Origin: Rhodovulum sp. P5
GTDB taxonomy: Bacteria; Pseudomonadota; Alphaproteobacteria; Rhodobacterales; Rhodobacteraceae
Length of the DNA: 64,000 nucleotides
Direction: 5' to 3'
Assembly: GCF_002079305.1 (NCBI RefSeq)
Contig: NZ_CP015039.1
Location: 3,829,501 to 3,893,500 of the forward strand
Within the stretch, counting starts at the first letter, position 1. Each line of letters opens with the position of its first letter. Below are positions 13,064 through 22,610 of this stretch, piece by piece. A program made the position numbers and the translations under genes. The notes beneath the pieces were generated by a model. That model saw only the letters and a program-made list of their open reading frames with translations, made no database searches and had not been told where the DNA came from.

Positions 13064-15265
13064 ATGATCCGTTCCGTGCACCGTTGGGCGGGGCTTGGCG
13101 CCGCCCTGATCGTCAGCACCGTTGCCGTCAGCGGCGCGGTCCTGGCCGTCTATCCCGTGGTTGAGGCGCTGAACACCGCGGCGCTGCCCGCCAGTGATGT
13201 GGGCAGCTTCGCGGGTAAGGTGCAGGAGGCCATTCCGGGTCTGGAACAGATCCGGGTGGCGGCCTCGGGGCGGATCACGGCCTATGCGTGGGAGGCCGGT
13301 CAGGCCTCTCAATGGATCATCGACCCCGCGACGGGGGCGGCGCTCGCCCCCGTCACGCCGTCGCCGGTGGAGCTTTGGGTCACCAACCTGCACCGGGCGT
13401 TTCTGGCCGGCGATGCGGGCCGGGTGGTCGCGGGGCTGGCCAGCCTTGCGATGCTGGTCCTCACGATCTCCGGCTTTGCGCTGGCCGCACGGCGCATGGG
13501 CGGCTGGCACCGCCTGTTCGGCCCGCTCAAGGGGCCATGGCCGCAGCGGCTGCATATGGAGCTGGCGCGCTTTGCCGGGGTCGGGCTGTTTCTGTCCTCC
13601 CTCACCGGGCTGTGGCTGTTTGCGCTGACCTTCGGCCTGATCCCCGAGGGCAGCCCGATGCCCGCCTTTCCGGCTGTCAGCGGTCTGGGCGGTCTGTCCC
13701 CCTCTGCACTGACAGCCCTGCGCGACATTCCCCTGTCGGAGCTGCGCGAACTGACCTTTCCGCGCGAGGGCAACCTGCGCGATGTCTTCACGGTGCAGAC
13801 CGATGCGGGGCTTGGCTATATCGACCAGGGCACGGGCGAGATGCTGGCCTTTGCCGCGCGCACAGGGCTGGACCATGTCTCTGACGTGATCCAGATGCTG
13901 CATACCGGGCAGGGGGCCGCGGCGCTTGGCCTGATCCTCGGCCTTGCCGCGCTGACCGTGCCGGTGCTGTCGCTGACCGGGCTGATGCAACAGGCGGGGC
14001 GCGTTCGTGGCTCTGGCCGTCGGGCGGCCAAGGTCGCGGCAGACGCTGCCGATACCATCCTCCTTGTCGGCTCCGAAGGGGGCATGACATGGAAATGCGC
14101 CGAAACCCTGCGCGCGGCGCTGACCCGGGCGGGCAGTGCCACCCATGTGGCCGCGATGTCGGATTTCGCGCCGGAAACCTATACCCGCGCCGCGCGTATC
14201 CTGATTTTGGTCGCGACGTCCGGCGATGGCGATGCACCGGGCTCGGCCCGCGGCTTCCTCGATAAACTGGCCGCCCTGCCGACGCCGCCCGCGGCCCCGT
14301 TTGCCGTGCTCGGTTTCGGCGACAGCGCCTTTCCGAAGTTCTGCGGCTATGCCGCGCGGGTGGAGGAGGCGGCGCTTGCCGCGGGCTGGCCCAGGCTGAT
14401 GCCCATGGCCAAGGTCGACCGGCAGTCGCAGCAGGATTTCACCCGCTGGGGCGCGGCGCTGGCCGAAACGATGGGCGTGACGCTCGATCTGGACTCCGCC
14501 ACCCGCCTGCAGGAAACGGCCGATCTGCGCCTGATCTCGCGCCGGGACTATGGCGCCGAGGTGCAGGCGCCCACCGCCATCCTGCGCTTTGCCCTGCCGC
14601 GGCGCGGGCTCTGGGCGCGCCTGACCGGACAGGGCTTTGCCCGGTTCCAGGCGGGCGATCTGATCGGGGTGGTGCCGCAGGGCGACACCCGCCCGCGCTA
14701 CTACTCGCTGGCCTCCGGGGCGCGCGACGGGTTCGTCGAGATCTGCGTGAAGAAACATCCGGGCGGCCTGTGTTCCGGGCAGTTGATGGAGCTGCAGCCG
14801 GGCGACACCATGCATGCCTTCCTGCGCCGCAACCCGGCCTTCCATGCGCCCGCCGACGCCAAACCGCTGATCCTGATCGGCGCGGGCACCGGCATCGGGC
14901 CGCTGGCGGGGTTCGTGCGGGCCAACCGCGCCCGGCGGCCGATCCACCTCTATTTCGGCGCGCGCTCGCCTGAAAGCGACCTGCTTTACGATGTGGAAAT
15001 GGCGCGCTGGCAGAAGGAACGGCGCCTGACCGCTGTCACCACCGCCTTTTCGCGCAGCGCCGACCGCGCCTATGTGCAGGACGCCCTGCGAAACGACGCC
15101 GAGGCGGTACGCGGCCTAATCGAACAAGGCGCGCGGATCATGGTCTGCGGCGGGCGCGGCATGGCGCAAGGCGTGGCCGCGGCGCTGGACGATATCCTGA
15201 GCCCCGCGGGCCTCTGCCCCGTCACCCTGAAAGCGGAGGGACGCTATGTCGAGGACGTATACTGA
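13064..15265 (+). CDS. PepSY-TM / flavodoxin / FAD-NAD(P)H reductase fusion
   Basis: 733 residues from ATG 13064, with GGGAGGGG just upstream. An N-terminal PepSY-TM module has about four membrane spans (residues near 8-30, 118-140, 165-190, 288-312). Next come a flavodoxin domain (starting TILLVGSEGGMTWKCAETL, near 330), an FAD-binding reductase barrel with RYYSLASG, and an NAD(P)-binding domain with LILIGAGTGIGPLAGFVR and the C-terminal end YVEDVY typical of sulfite/P450-reductase-like flavoproteins. It would take electrons from cytoplasmic NAD(P)H through FAD and FMN and pass them across the membrane. It lies 11 bases after DUF2271 and overlaps apbE by 20 bases, so the three form one operon. 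Confidence 0.85.
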   Translation: MIRSVHRWAGLGAALIVSTVAVSGAVLAVYPVVEALNTAALPASDVGSFAGKVQEAIPGLEQIRVAASGRITAYAWEAGQASQWIIDPATGAALAPVTPSPVELWVTNLHRAFLAGDAGRVVAGLASLAMLVLTISGFALAARRMGGWHRLFGPLKGPWPQRLHMELARFAGVGLFLSSLTGLWLFALTFGLIPEGSPMPAFPAVSGLGGLSPSALTALRDIPLSELRELTFPREGNLRDVFTVQTDAGLGYIDQGTGEMLAFAARTGLDHVSDVIQMLHTGQGAAALGLILGLAALTVPVLSLTGLMQQAGRVRGSGRRAAKVAADAADTILLVGSEGGMTWKCAETLRAALTRAGSATHVAAMSDFAPETYTRAARILILVATSGDGDAPGSARGFLDKLAALPTPPAAPFAVLGFGDSAFPKFCGYAARVEEAALAAGWPRLMPMAKVDRQSQQDFTRWGAALAETMGVTLDLDSATRLQETADLRLISRRDYGAEVQAPTAILRFALPRRGLWARLTGQGFARFQAGDLIGVVPQGDTRPRYYSLASGARDGFVEICVKKHPGGLCSGQLMELQPGDTMHAFLRRNPAFHAPADAKPLILIGAGTGIGPLAGFVRANRARRPIHLYFGARSPESDLLYDVEMARWQKERRLTAVTTAFSRSADRAYVQDALRNDAEAVRGLIEQGARIMVCGGRGMAQGVAAALDDILSPAGLCPVTLKAEGRYVEDVY

Positions 15266-16211
15266 CATGATCCGCCACGCGCTGAACGGCCCCACCATGG
15301 GCACGCGCTGGTCGGCCATTCTATACACCGCGCCGGGGTTCGACCCGGCGCCCTTGCATGCCGCGCTGGCACAGACGGTGGCCGAGATCGACGACCAGAT
15401 GTCGACCTGGAAGCCCGAGAGCGACCTGATGCGCCTGAACCGCGCGCCGGCCGACACATGGGTCGCGGTGCCGGCGCATCTGATGGCGGTGCTGGAGGCG
15501 GGGCTGGCCATCGGGCGGGCCTCTGACGGGGCGTTCGACATCGCCATGGGCGATGCGGTCTCGGCCTGGGGGTTTTGCGCAGCCGAGGCGAGCGAGGAGG
15601 GCATCCGGGCCGCCCTGTCCGTCCCGCGCCGCCCGGCACATGAGGTGCTGGAACTGGACCGCGCGGGCCTGCGGGTGCGCAAGCACGGCCCGGTTGCGCT
15701 CGATCTCTGCGGCATCGCCAAGGGCTATGGCGTGGATCGTCTGGCCGAGACGGTGAAAGGCTTCGGCATCACCTCCGCGCTTCTGTCCATCGACGGGGAA
15801 CTCCGCGCCATCGGCACCCAGCCGGACGGGCAGCCCTGGGCGGTCGCGGTGGAACGCCCCGATCACGCCCACCGCGCCGCGCAGTCGGTCCTGGCGCTGA
15901 CGGGTGCCGCTGTCGCAACCTCGGGCGACTATCGCCACTGGGTGGAGGTGGGCCGGGCGCGCCTGTCCCACACGATGGACCCGACCCGCGGCGCGCCGCT
16001 GGCCCAGAGCCCCGCTTCTGTCACGGTGGTGGCGCCGAACTGCATGCTGGCCGATGGCTGGGCCACCGCGATGATGGTGCTGGGGCGTGACAAGGGCCGC
16101 CCGCTTGCGCGCAAGATCGGCCTGTCGGTGCTGTTTCTGGAACGCGCGGGGGAGGGCGTGACCTCCGCCGCCGTGGGCCCGGTCTTCGAGACGGAAGAGG
16201 CCGCGCGCTGA
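15246..16211 (+). CDS. apbE: ApbE, FAD:protein FMN transferase
   Basis: 321 residues. ApbE motifs are in order: GPTMGTRWSA at the N-terminus, EIDDQMSTWKPESDLMRLN, DLCGIAKGYGVDRLAE, GAAVATSGDYRHWVE, LSHTMDPTRGAPL and NCMLADGWATAMMVLG. It transfers FMN from FAD to a Thr/Ser of target redox proteins. Most ApbEs are exported lipoproteins, but no signal peptide or lipobox is visible from the ATG at 15246, which overlaps the reductase gene. Either this form works in the cytoplasm or a different start is used. It is the last gene of the DUF2271-PepSY operon and ends before a strong terminator. Confidence 0.9.
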   Translation: MSRTYTDMIRHALNGPTMGTRWSAILYTAPGFDPAPLHAALAQTVAEIDDQMSTWKPESDLMRLNRAPADTWVAVPAHLMAVLEAGLAIGRASDGAFDIAMGDAVSAWGFCAAEASEEGIRAALSVPRRPAHEVLELDRAGLRVRKHGPVALDLCGIAKGYGVDRLAETVKGFGITSALLSIDGELRAIGTQPDGQPWAVAVERPDHAHRAAQSVLALTGAAVATSGDYRHWVEVGRARLSHTMDPTRGAPLAQSPASVTVVAPNCMLADGWATAMMVLGRDKGRPLARKIGLSVLFLERAGEGVTSAAVGPVFETEEAAR

Positions 16212-16255
16212 CCTCTCCCCAGCACGCGGCCTCTTGCGACCCTCAGGCGGGCTCT

Positions 16256-16293
16256 GCCCTCCGCCGGACTTATCCACCGGCGGAGGGCGTTTT
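16256..16293 (+). terminator. intrinsic terminator of the apbE operon
   Basis: GCCCTCCGCCGG (16256-16267) and CCGGCGGAGGGC (16277-16288) form a perfect 12-bp stem with a 9-base loop, followed by GTTTTC. It separates the apbE operon from the convergent DUF4405 gene. Confidence 0.85.
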
Positions 16294-16295
16294 CG

Positions 16296-16793
16296 TCAGT
16301 GCCCGCGTCCGACCAGCACGCCGGCGATCTCCATCATCGATTTGCCGGAACCTTTCGCGATGGCAGTCAGCGACTGGTCCGGCGCCACGGTATAGCCCGC
16401 CGCCGCAAGCTTGGCGGTCAGTGCCTCTTCGGTCATCCCCAAAGCCGGGGCGACCTCGGCCGGGGTGTGCTGCAGGACCTGCTGGCTCAGCGCAAAGACC
16501 GGCGGGCGGCCACCGCCTTCACCGCCCATGGGCAGGAAGAAGACGGCACAGGCCAGCACCGACACCACCGCGGAAATCAACAGCGGCCGGCCGGTCATGT
16601 ATTTCGTCATCGGCTTCCAGTTGCGCCAGACATGCAGGACGAACGGCAGGATCAGCACCATCGACAGCCATTCATGGATGCCGTGAAAGGCACCCGGGCC
16701 GACATGGAAGAACAGCGCGATCCCGGAGACCAGGGAAACGAGGAAGAGGGCGATGATTGCCGGCGTGGCATAACGCATCAGGGTATTCGACAT
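16296..16793 (-). CDS. DUF4405 membrane protein (cytochrome b-like) with C-terminal helical domain
   Basis: 165 residues. There are three hydrophobic spans (TPAIIALFLVSLVSGIALFF, LSMVLILPFVLHVW, LLISAVVSVLACAVFFL). Histidines at HVG, FHGIHEW and LHVWRNW are placed as in DUF4405/cytochrome b561-like proteins that hold heme. After the third span comes a soluble tail with TPAEVAPALGMTEEALTAKL and a final DQSLTAIAKGSGKSMMEIAG, resembling a small helix-hairpin repeat. It faces the apbE operon convergently. DUF4405 proteins are often found with flavinylation systems, so a shared redox role is plausible but inferred. Confidence 0.75.
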   Translation of the reverse strand: MSNTLMRYATPAIIALFLVSLVSGIALFFHVGPGAFHGIHEWLSMVLILPFVLHVWRNWKPMTKYMTGRPLLISAVVSVLACAVFFLPMGGEGGGRPPVFALSQQVLQHTPAEVAPALGMTEEALTAKLAAAGYTVAPDQSLTAIAKGSGKSMMEIAGVLVGRGH

Positions 16794-17061
16794 CAGATAT
16801 TTTCCTTCGGACGTGAGACCGGCAATCCGCCGGTTCGGTATGCGGTCAGAGGCATGGGCAAGGATACGACTCGCGCATGTCCGACCTTGGCACTCGGCCT
16901 ATGCCTCCTGCCTTACAGGAAACTGAACGATTGAACCGTGTGACTCCGTCGGAGGTTCACCAAAGAAAACGCCAGCCTGTCACGGCCGGCGGTTCGTTGC
17001 TTGCGAGGTGCGCGTTGACCGATCGATCAACGGGCAATTCGGGGCGCGACAAGCGCCGCGC

Positions 17062-17511
17062 CTACCATGACAGGGTCTTGACGTTTGGATCGAACAGCCA
17101 GCTTTCGATCACCGGGAAACTCCCCATCTGGACGCCGTCGATATAGTCGGCCTCGGTCAGCCCGGCAGCCTGGGAACAAGCCTGGCACATGATGACCACG
17201 CCGCCATCGGCCATGAATGCGGTCAACATGCCCTGAATGGATGTTCCGCTTTCCGCCAGCAGACCGTGAATATGGCTCGGCCGTTTCTTGTCAGCCAGAT
17301 AGACGGCGCGCACATTCATCCAGATCGCCGTCTTGTGCCCGGTCTTGAGTGACTTTTCGTGGGCGAACATGATCGCCTTGGCCGCGGCCCATGTGTCATC
17401 GGTGGTCAGGTTGATGAACAGGCCGGGCTTTTCGTCCTGCGCCATCGCGCCGAGCGGGGCGGTCAGCATCGCGACCACAAACATGAGTTTCAAAATCAGG
17501 AATCGCATCAT
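17062..17511 (-). CDS. periplasmic DsrE-family protein
   Basis: 149 residues with a signal peptide (MMRFLILKLMFVVAMLTAPL ending GAMAQ). The DsrE/F-like fold is indicated by GLFINLTTDDTWAAAKAIMF at the N-terminus and GGVVIMCQACSQAAGLTEAD, in which MCxxC places a Cys pair where DsrE proteins have their conserved sulfur-binding cysteine. AAGGAGG sits directly before tandem ATG codons, so either can be the start. It may handle sulfur or thiol chemistry in the periplasm. It is monocistronic as far as can be seen; about 270 bases without a gene separate it from the DUF4405 gene. Confidence 0.75.
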   Translation of the reverse strand: MMRFLILKLMFVVAMLTAPLGAMAQDEKPGLFINLTTDDTWAAAKAIMFAHEKSLKTGHKTAIWMNVRAVYLADKKRPSHIHGLLAESGTSIQGMLTAFMADGGVVIMCQACSQAAGLTEADYIDGVQMGSFPVIESWLFDPNVKTLSW

Positions 17512-17571
17512 GTCCTCCTTGGATTGCCCGGTAAGGCTGTGACGGCGCCGAAGGGACGGACATGATATCGA

Positions 17572-20500
17572 TCAAATTCGGCTTCCCGTGACCGGATTTG
17601 CCCTATCCGTCGCGGCCTTCGGGTCTTCGGCGTGGCGGGTCACCAGCCCCAGATCGCACAGGATCAGATAGACCGCGGGCGTGACGAACAGGGCCAGAAG
17701 CGTCGCGCTTGTCAGCCCGAAGGCAAGGCTAGCCACGATGGGGCGCAGAAACTGGGCCTGTGTGCTTTGCTCCAGCAGCAGCGGCGCCAGGCCCACAACG
17801 GTGGTCAGCGAGGTCAGGATAATGGCGCGAAACCGGTCGCGCACGGCTTCGCGGGCCGCCGCCAGATCATCATGCCCTGCGGCCTGCCGTTCCTTGATGA
17901 ACGCCACCAGAAGGATCGAGCCATTGACGACCACGCCGGCCAGCGTCGCCAGCCCCACGAGGCTTGGCAGCGATATCTGCAGCCCCAGCGCCATATGCCC
18001 CCAGATCACCCCCACCAGCGACAACGGGATCGCGGCAAACACCACCACCGGCTGCAGGAAGCTGCCGAACTGAAAGGCGAGGATCAGGTAGACCCCGATC
18101 AGCCCCAGCCCCAGATTGCGGATCAGCGAGGCGCCTGTGGTCGCGGTGTCCTTGGCCTCGCCCACGATCACGACCTGCACATCGGGGCGTTTATCGGCAA
18201 GTTTCGGCAGGAACTCTGCTTTCAGGGCCTGGATCAATTCGCGGGCATTGGCGATGTCGGGGTTGATCGCGCCCTGAACCGAAACCGTGCGCTGACCGTC
18301 GATCCGCTGGATCGTGGCATAGCCGCGCGCCTCGCGAATATCGGCAACGGCGGTCAGCGGGATCAGCGCGCCGCCTGGGCCGGGGACGCGGATCTCCTCC
18401 AGATCCGCAGCCGTGGCCCGGTCTGCCGCCGCCAGCCGTGCCACGATGTCGAGACTGCCCAGATCGTCGCGCACCTCCAGCCCCGTGTCGCCGCGAAAGC
18501 TCGCCCGCAACTGTCCCGCGACGTCCTGCGCGGTCACCCCCAGTGCCGCGGCGGCCGCGGGTTTCAGCGTAACGATATATTCCGGCTTGCCCGGTTGCAG
18601 GTCGATGGTGACATCGCGCACACCGTCAAAACCGCGGAAGAATTTGCGCATCTCCTTTGCCGTGGCCTCAAGCGCGGCCAAGTCGCGCCCCCGAAGCCTA
18701 ACGTCGATCGGTTTGCCGCCCGCGCCCCGTTCCTTGTCGGTGATGCGAAAGGCGGCCATGTCGGGCATGGGGCCCGTCAGTTTTTTCCAGCGGTCCAGGA
18801 CCTCGGTCACCTCGGTCGTGCGGACACCCGCGGGCAAGAGGCGCGCACTGACCGTGGCCATATGCGCGCCGATCTCTGGCGTATCGGCGTTGGTGCCGAA
18901 AGACACGGTGTAGCTTTGCACCAGCGGCTGGCCCTTGGGCTGTTCTGGCGTCATCTCGGCATTCATCTGCTCCAGCGCGGCCACGACCTTGGCAACGCGT
19001 TGTTCGGTGCGTTCAAGCGGCGCGCCCTGAACCAGCAAAAGCCGCGCCTCGACCGTGTCGCTTTCAAGCCGCGGGAAGCTTTGATACTTGATCAGCCCGC
19101 CTGTGAAGGGCGCGACGGACACCAGAACCAGAAACCCGGCCAACCCCAGCGTCAGGTAGCGGTAGCGCAGGGCCGCGCCTGCGACCGGCACCACGACCCG
19201 GTCGCGCAGGGCGTCGAACGCCCCGTTGACGACACGGCTGAGACGGTTCTGGGCAAGCGGCCGGTCCAGCGCGCCTTTCATGTGATGCGGCAGGATCAGG
19301 AACGCCTCGACCAGGCTGACGATCAGGGTGATGACCAGAACGGCCGGGATGTATTTCAGAACCGCCCCGATATTGCCCGTCATGAACCCCAAGGGGCCGA
19401 CGACCATCACCGTCGTCAGGAACGAGGCGATCACGCCGGGGGCCACCTGCGTGGCGCCGTTCACGGCAGCGGCGGCCGCGCTTTCGCCCGCTTGCCTGCG
19501 GCGCACGATGTTCTCGGCAATGACAATGGCGTCATCCATCAACAGGCCCACCGCGACCAGCAGGGCGACCATGGTCATCATGTTGATCGTGAACCCGAAA
19601 AGCTGCATCGCGAAGACCGCGCCCAGGAACGACACCGGCAGCCCCATCGCTACCCAGAACGAGATCCTTGCCCCGAAGAACAGCCCCATGGCCACCAGCA
19701 CAAGCACGAGGCCCTGCACACCGTTCACCCCGATGATCCGCAACCGTTCGCGGATATTCGAGGTGGTGTCCTGCGAGATCGCCAACCGGATATTGCCCGG
19801 TGCGTCGGCCTGCGCGATCTTCATCAGGCGCTCGACCGCTGCCATCACCGTCAGCGCGTCCTGCGTGGCCGTTTTCGAAACGGTCAGGATCGCCGCGCGC
19901 TTCCCGTTGAAATACGCCGCCTGTGCCGCGTCGGAAAACGCCACCTCGATCCGGGCAAGATCGCCCAGCCGGACCTCCGCCCCCGCCTGTGTGCCCGTAA
20001 CCGGGATCGCGGCCAGATCGTCGGGAGAGCGCCGCGCGCCCAGAAAGCGGATCGCGGCATCGCCCTCTGCGCCCTCCAGCGTGCCCGCGGGCAGGTCGAG
20101 CGAGGTTCGTGCAAGCGCCGCGGAAATATCGGCCAGCGACAAGCCGCGGGCGTGCAGGGCGGCCGCGTCGATCTCGACCGTGATCTCGCGATCCGAAAAG
20201 CCGCCGATGTCGACTTGCGAAATGTCGGGGTCGGATTTCAGCCGGTCGGCCAGATGGTCGGCATAGGCCAGCAACACGGCCGGATCGTCGGGGCCGGTCA
20301 CGGCGATGGAGGCGACGGTTGCGACGCGCTCGACAATCCGCGTGACGGGCTCCTCCGCCTTTTCGGGAAAGGTCGAAATGCCATCGACCGCGGCGGCCAC
20401 GTCATCGTTGAACCGGCGCATGTCGGCGCCTTCGACGATCTCGGCGGTGACGACCGCCACGCCCTCGCGCGCGAGACAGCGCAGTTCGGCCAGATTGTCG

Positions 20501-20715
20501 ACGGCGCCGATAGGGTCTTCGACGTCGCGGCAGATATCCTGCTCGACCTCGGCCGGGGTGGCGCCGGGATACGGGATGCGCAGCTCGACCTCGCTGGGCG
20601 GCACCAGCGGGAAGGTATCGCGCTGCAGGGTGGGCGCCGCCACCAGCCCAAGGACCAGAAAGGCCAGCATCAGAATGTTGGCCGCGGTCGGGTGCGTGGC
20701 GAACAGCCGGATCAT
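17572..20715 (-). CDS. RND-family efflux transporter permease (AcrB/HAE1-like)
   Basis: 1047 residues, full length for the family. It shows the duplicated architecture: TM1 (NILMLAFLVLGLVAAPTL), a large periplasmic porter loop, and the TM3-TM6 block with SFLGAVFAMQLFGFTINMMT then VGLLMDDAIVIAENIVRRR, whose Asp pair is the proton relay. The second half repeats this with FQFGSFLQPVVVFAAIPLSL and LATLAGVVVNGSILLVAFI. It exports small molecules driven by protons in a tripartite pump. It overlaps the membrane-fusion gene by four bases (ATGA). No outer-membrane channel gene is adjacent, so a shared TolC-type channel is presumably used. The 1100-codon ORF on the other strand is a composition artefact. 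Confidence 0.9.
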   Translation of the reverse strand: MIRLFATHPTAANILMLAFLVLGLVAAPTLQRDTFPLVPPSEVELRIPYPGATPAEVEQDICRDVEDPIGAVDNLAELRCLAREGVAVVTAEIVEGADMRRFNDDVAAAVDGISTFPEKAEEPVTRIVERVATVASIAVTGPDDPAVLLAYADHLADRLKSDPDISQVDIGGFSDREITVEIDAAALHARGLSLADISAALARTSLDLPAGTLEGAEGDAAIRFLGARRSPDDLAAIPVTGTQAGAEVRLGDLARIEVAFSDAAQAAYFNGKRAAILTVSKTATQDALTVMAAVERLMKIAQADAPGNIRLAISQDTTSNIRERLRIIGVNGVQGLVLVLVAMGLFFGARISFWVAMGLPVSFLGAVFAMQLFGFTINMMTMVALLVAVGLLMDDAIVIAENIVRRRQAGESAAAAAVNGATQVAPGVIASFLTTVMVVGPLGFMTGNIGAVLKYIPAVLVITLIVSLVEAFLILPHHMKGALDRPLAQNRLSRVVNGAFDALRDRVVVPVAGAALRYRYLTLGLAGFLVLVSVAPFTGGLIKYQSFPRLESDTVEARLLLVQGAPLERTEQRVAKVVAALEQMNAEMTPEQPKGQPLVQSYTVSFGTNADTPEIGAHMATVSARLLPAGVRTTEVTEVLDRWKKLTGPMPDMAAFRITDKERGAGGKPIDVRLRGRDLAALEATAKEMRKFFRGFDGVRDVTIDLQPGKPEYIVTLKPAAAAALGVTAQDVAGQLRASFRGDTGLEVRDDLGSLDIVARLAAADRATAADLEEIRVPGPGGALIPLTAVADIREARGYATIQRIDGQRTVSVQGAINPDIANARELIQALKAEFLPKLADKRPDVQVVIVGEAKDTATTGASLIRNLGLGLIGVYLILAFQFGSFLQPVVVFAAIPLSLVGVIWGHMALGLQISLPSLVGLATLAGVVVNGSILLVAFIKERQAAGHDDLAAAREAVRDRFRAIILTSLTTVVGLAPLLLEQSTQAQFLRPIVASLAFGLTSATLLALFVTPAVYLILCDLGLVTRHAEDPKAATDRANPVTGSRI

Positions 20716-22058
20716 GGCCGTTGTCCCTTGCCCTGGCCGCCGCCTTGCCCTGTACCCTGGCCGCTCCCCGCAGAGGGCTTGCCGGTGGCCAGCGCCGTGA
20801 GACGGGCAAGCGTCGCCTTGTCCTCGACCGGCTTCACGGTCATGCCCGGAACGGCGATGGCGGGGTCGGTGACAACCAGCTTGTCGCCCGGGGCCAGCCC
20901 CTCGGCCAGCAAGGCGATGCCGTCCATGGTATAGCGGATCGCGACGGCACGCCGTTCCAGCGTGTTTTGGCTCGTGGCGACCAGCGCGGTGCCGCCGCGC
21001 ACGGCCTCGGCCGGGGCGACCAGCGCCTCTCGCGTGGGGGCGCTCAGGATCACCTCCACATAGGTATTGCGCCTCAGCGGCGGGCGCGCGCCAGCCTGGG
21101 CTTGGCCCAGCGGATCGTCAACGCGAACGATCAGCGCGGTGCTTTGCGTGGTCGGGTCGATCGCTTCGCCCACGCGCACAAGTTCGGCCTTCCAGATGAC
21201 GTCATGGCCCTCGACCGGCAACCGGACCCGCGCCTTCAGATCGGTCACAGTCCCGCCGTCTGGCAGCATCCGCACCAGAGGCCCGATCTTGCCGAGGGCG
21301 AACTGCGCGGCAATCTCCACCGCCTCGGTCCCCTCGGCCGACATCAGCACCTGGCCCCGGCTGACCACCTGGCCCAGTTCGGCCGACACGTCGGTCAACC
21401 GCATGTCATAGGGCGCCCGGATCGACGTGAAATCGAGATTGCGCTCGGCCAGCTTGCGTTGGGTTTGCAGGACCTCGCGTTCTGCGCGGTTCAGGGCCAA
21501 CTGGTTCTCGATCTCGGTCAACCTTGCCCGGGCAGACAGCTCCTGCCGGCGCGATTGGTCCAACGCGGCCCGGGTGGCGACGCCCTGTGCGGCAAGGTCC
21601 TCCTGCCGGCGCAACTCCGCACGGCTGAGCGTGAGGTCGGCGCGGCTGATCTCAAGGCTCGCCGTCAGGGTCTCGTCCTTGACGTCGAGCGCGGCAAGCT
21701 GGGCGTCGATCTGGGCAAGCGATAGTCTCAGGTCTGTATCGTCGAGCCGGAGGAGTTCCGTCCCCGCCGCCACGATCTCTCCGGGGGCGAGGCGATCATC
21801 CGTCGCGGCCACCTCAGCCTCGATCCGGGCCACGGCCCGCCATTCCCGTGCAGGGGCGACGACGCCATAGCCGGTGATCCGTGGTGTGACCGTCATCGGG
21901 GCCAGCGTGATGACGCGCACGGGTGTCGGTTTCGGGCTCCTTTGTTGGGCGGAGGGCGGGTCCTTCAATGCCCCGGCAAAGGAAATCGCGAGAACCCCAA
22001 GCCCGAGTGGCACGGACAGGGCGGCGATGCGGGACAGGCTCCGGAACAGACGCGACAT
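20712..22058 (-). CDS. RND efflux periplasmic adaptor (membrane-fusion protein)
   Basis: 448 residues. An N-terminal membrane anchor (SRIAALSVPLGLGVLAISFA) precedes the barrel/lipoyl half (TGYGVVAPAREWRAVARIEA). A long helical hairpin follows (IDAQLAALDVKDETLTASLE through LNRAEREVLQTQRKLAERNL), then the returning lipoyl part (FTSIRAPYDMRLTDVSAELG) and C-terminal beta domains. The tail is Gly/Gln-rich (QGTGQGGGQGKGQ). It links the RND pump to the outer membrane channel. It is first in the operon. Confidence 0.9.
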   Translation of the reverse strand: MSRLFRSLSRIAALSVPLGLGVLAISFAGALKDPPSAQQRSPKPTPVRVITLAPMTVTPRITGYGVVAPAREWRAVARIEAEVAATDDRLAPGEIVAAGTELLRLDDTDLRLSLAQIDAQLAALDVKDETLTASLEISRADLTLSRAELRRQEDLAAQGVATRAALDQSRRQELSARARLTEIENQLALNRAEREVLQTQRKLAERNLDFTSIRAPYDMRLTDVSAELGQVVSRGQVLMSAEGTEAVEIAAQFALGKIGPLVRMLPDGGTVTDLKARVRLPVEGHDVIWKAELVRVGEAIDPTTQSTALIVRVDDPLGQAQAGARPPLRRNTYVEVILSAPTREALVAPAEAVRGGTALVATSQNTLERRAVAIRYTMDGIALLAEGLAPGDKLVVTDPAIAVPGMTVKPVEDKATLARLTALATGKPSAGSGQGTGQGGGQGKGQRP

Positions 22059-22610
22059 CGGATTCTCCAGACATGGTCGCCATCAGGTTTCGGCAAGGCG
22101 TGCCGCCCGGGCAAGGGGAATCGTCCGTCCCGTGCGCGGGTCGCAGCGTCTTGCCGCTCTCGGTCGTGCGGAGGGAGCGGCGGTCTATGGCGTTTCCTGC
22201 TGCATGCGGCAGCTTCGGCAAAGCGTGCCCGCCTTTGCCGCGATGCGCCGGGTGCCTGACCCTCTGGCGCGCCCGGTTGGTTCCGTACCACCGGCGGTGC
22301 GATTTTGGCCCAATAGTTAACCGTTTATAAGGCATGTTTCCTGACTATTGCCGGGGGCATTCCGACTCCGTGGAATTGGCGGGTACATGTGCAAATCGAG
22401 GAACATAGGCAAAGCCACCGGGTCGCCCGGCATCACTTGGCGCCTTTGGCCCTCGGAATCGGGGTTTGCGCTGGCGGCACTTGCCTCGCCAGGGGCGAAG
22501 GGGCCGACCTGTGACGCGCCGTCGCTTTGCTGCGGCGGATATCCCGTGCCTTTGGGTCAGTCCATTGCGGGGGCGTCCTGCCCTGCCACTCCGCTTGCGG
22601 GTAAACGACG
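22059..22610. other. intergenic region, divergent promoters for the RND operon and the PAS-GGDEF-EAL gene
   Basis: About 550 bases between divergent genes. Overlapping ORFs here show no recognisable protein, and no RNA gene was seen. A short AT-rich patch at 22315-22350 (TTAACCGTTTATAAGGC) is the likeliest promoter area. Confidence 0.5.

Noticed and set aside
13040-14947. 635-codon minus-strand frame
   Set aside because: It is antisense to the PepSY-flavodoxin-reductase gene; basic, Gln/Gly/Arg-rich, no motifs.
17632-20934. 1100-codon open frame on the plus strand
   Set aside because: It is antisense to the full-length RND permease and adaptor, is rich in Arg/Gln/His/Gly, and has no recognisable motif; a high-GC shadow.
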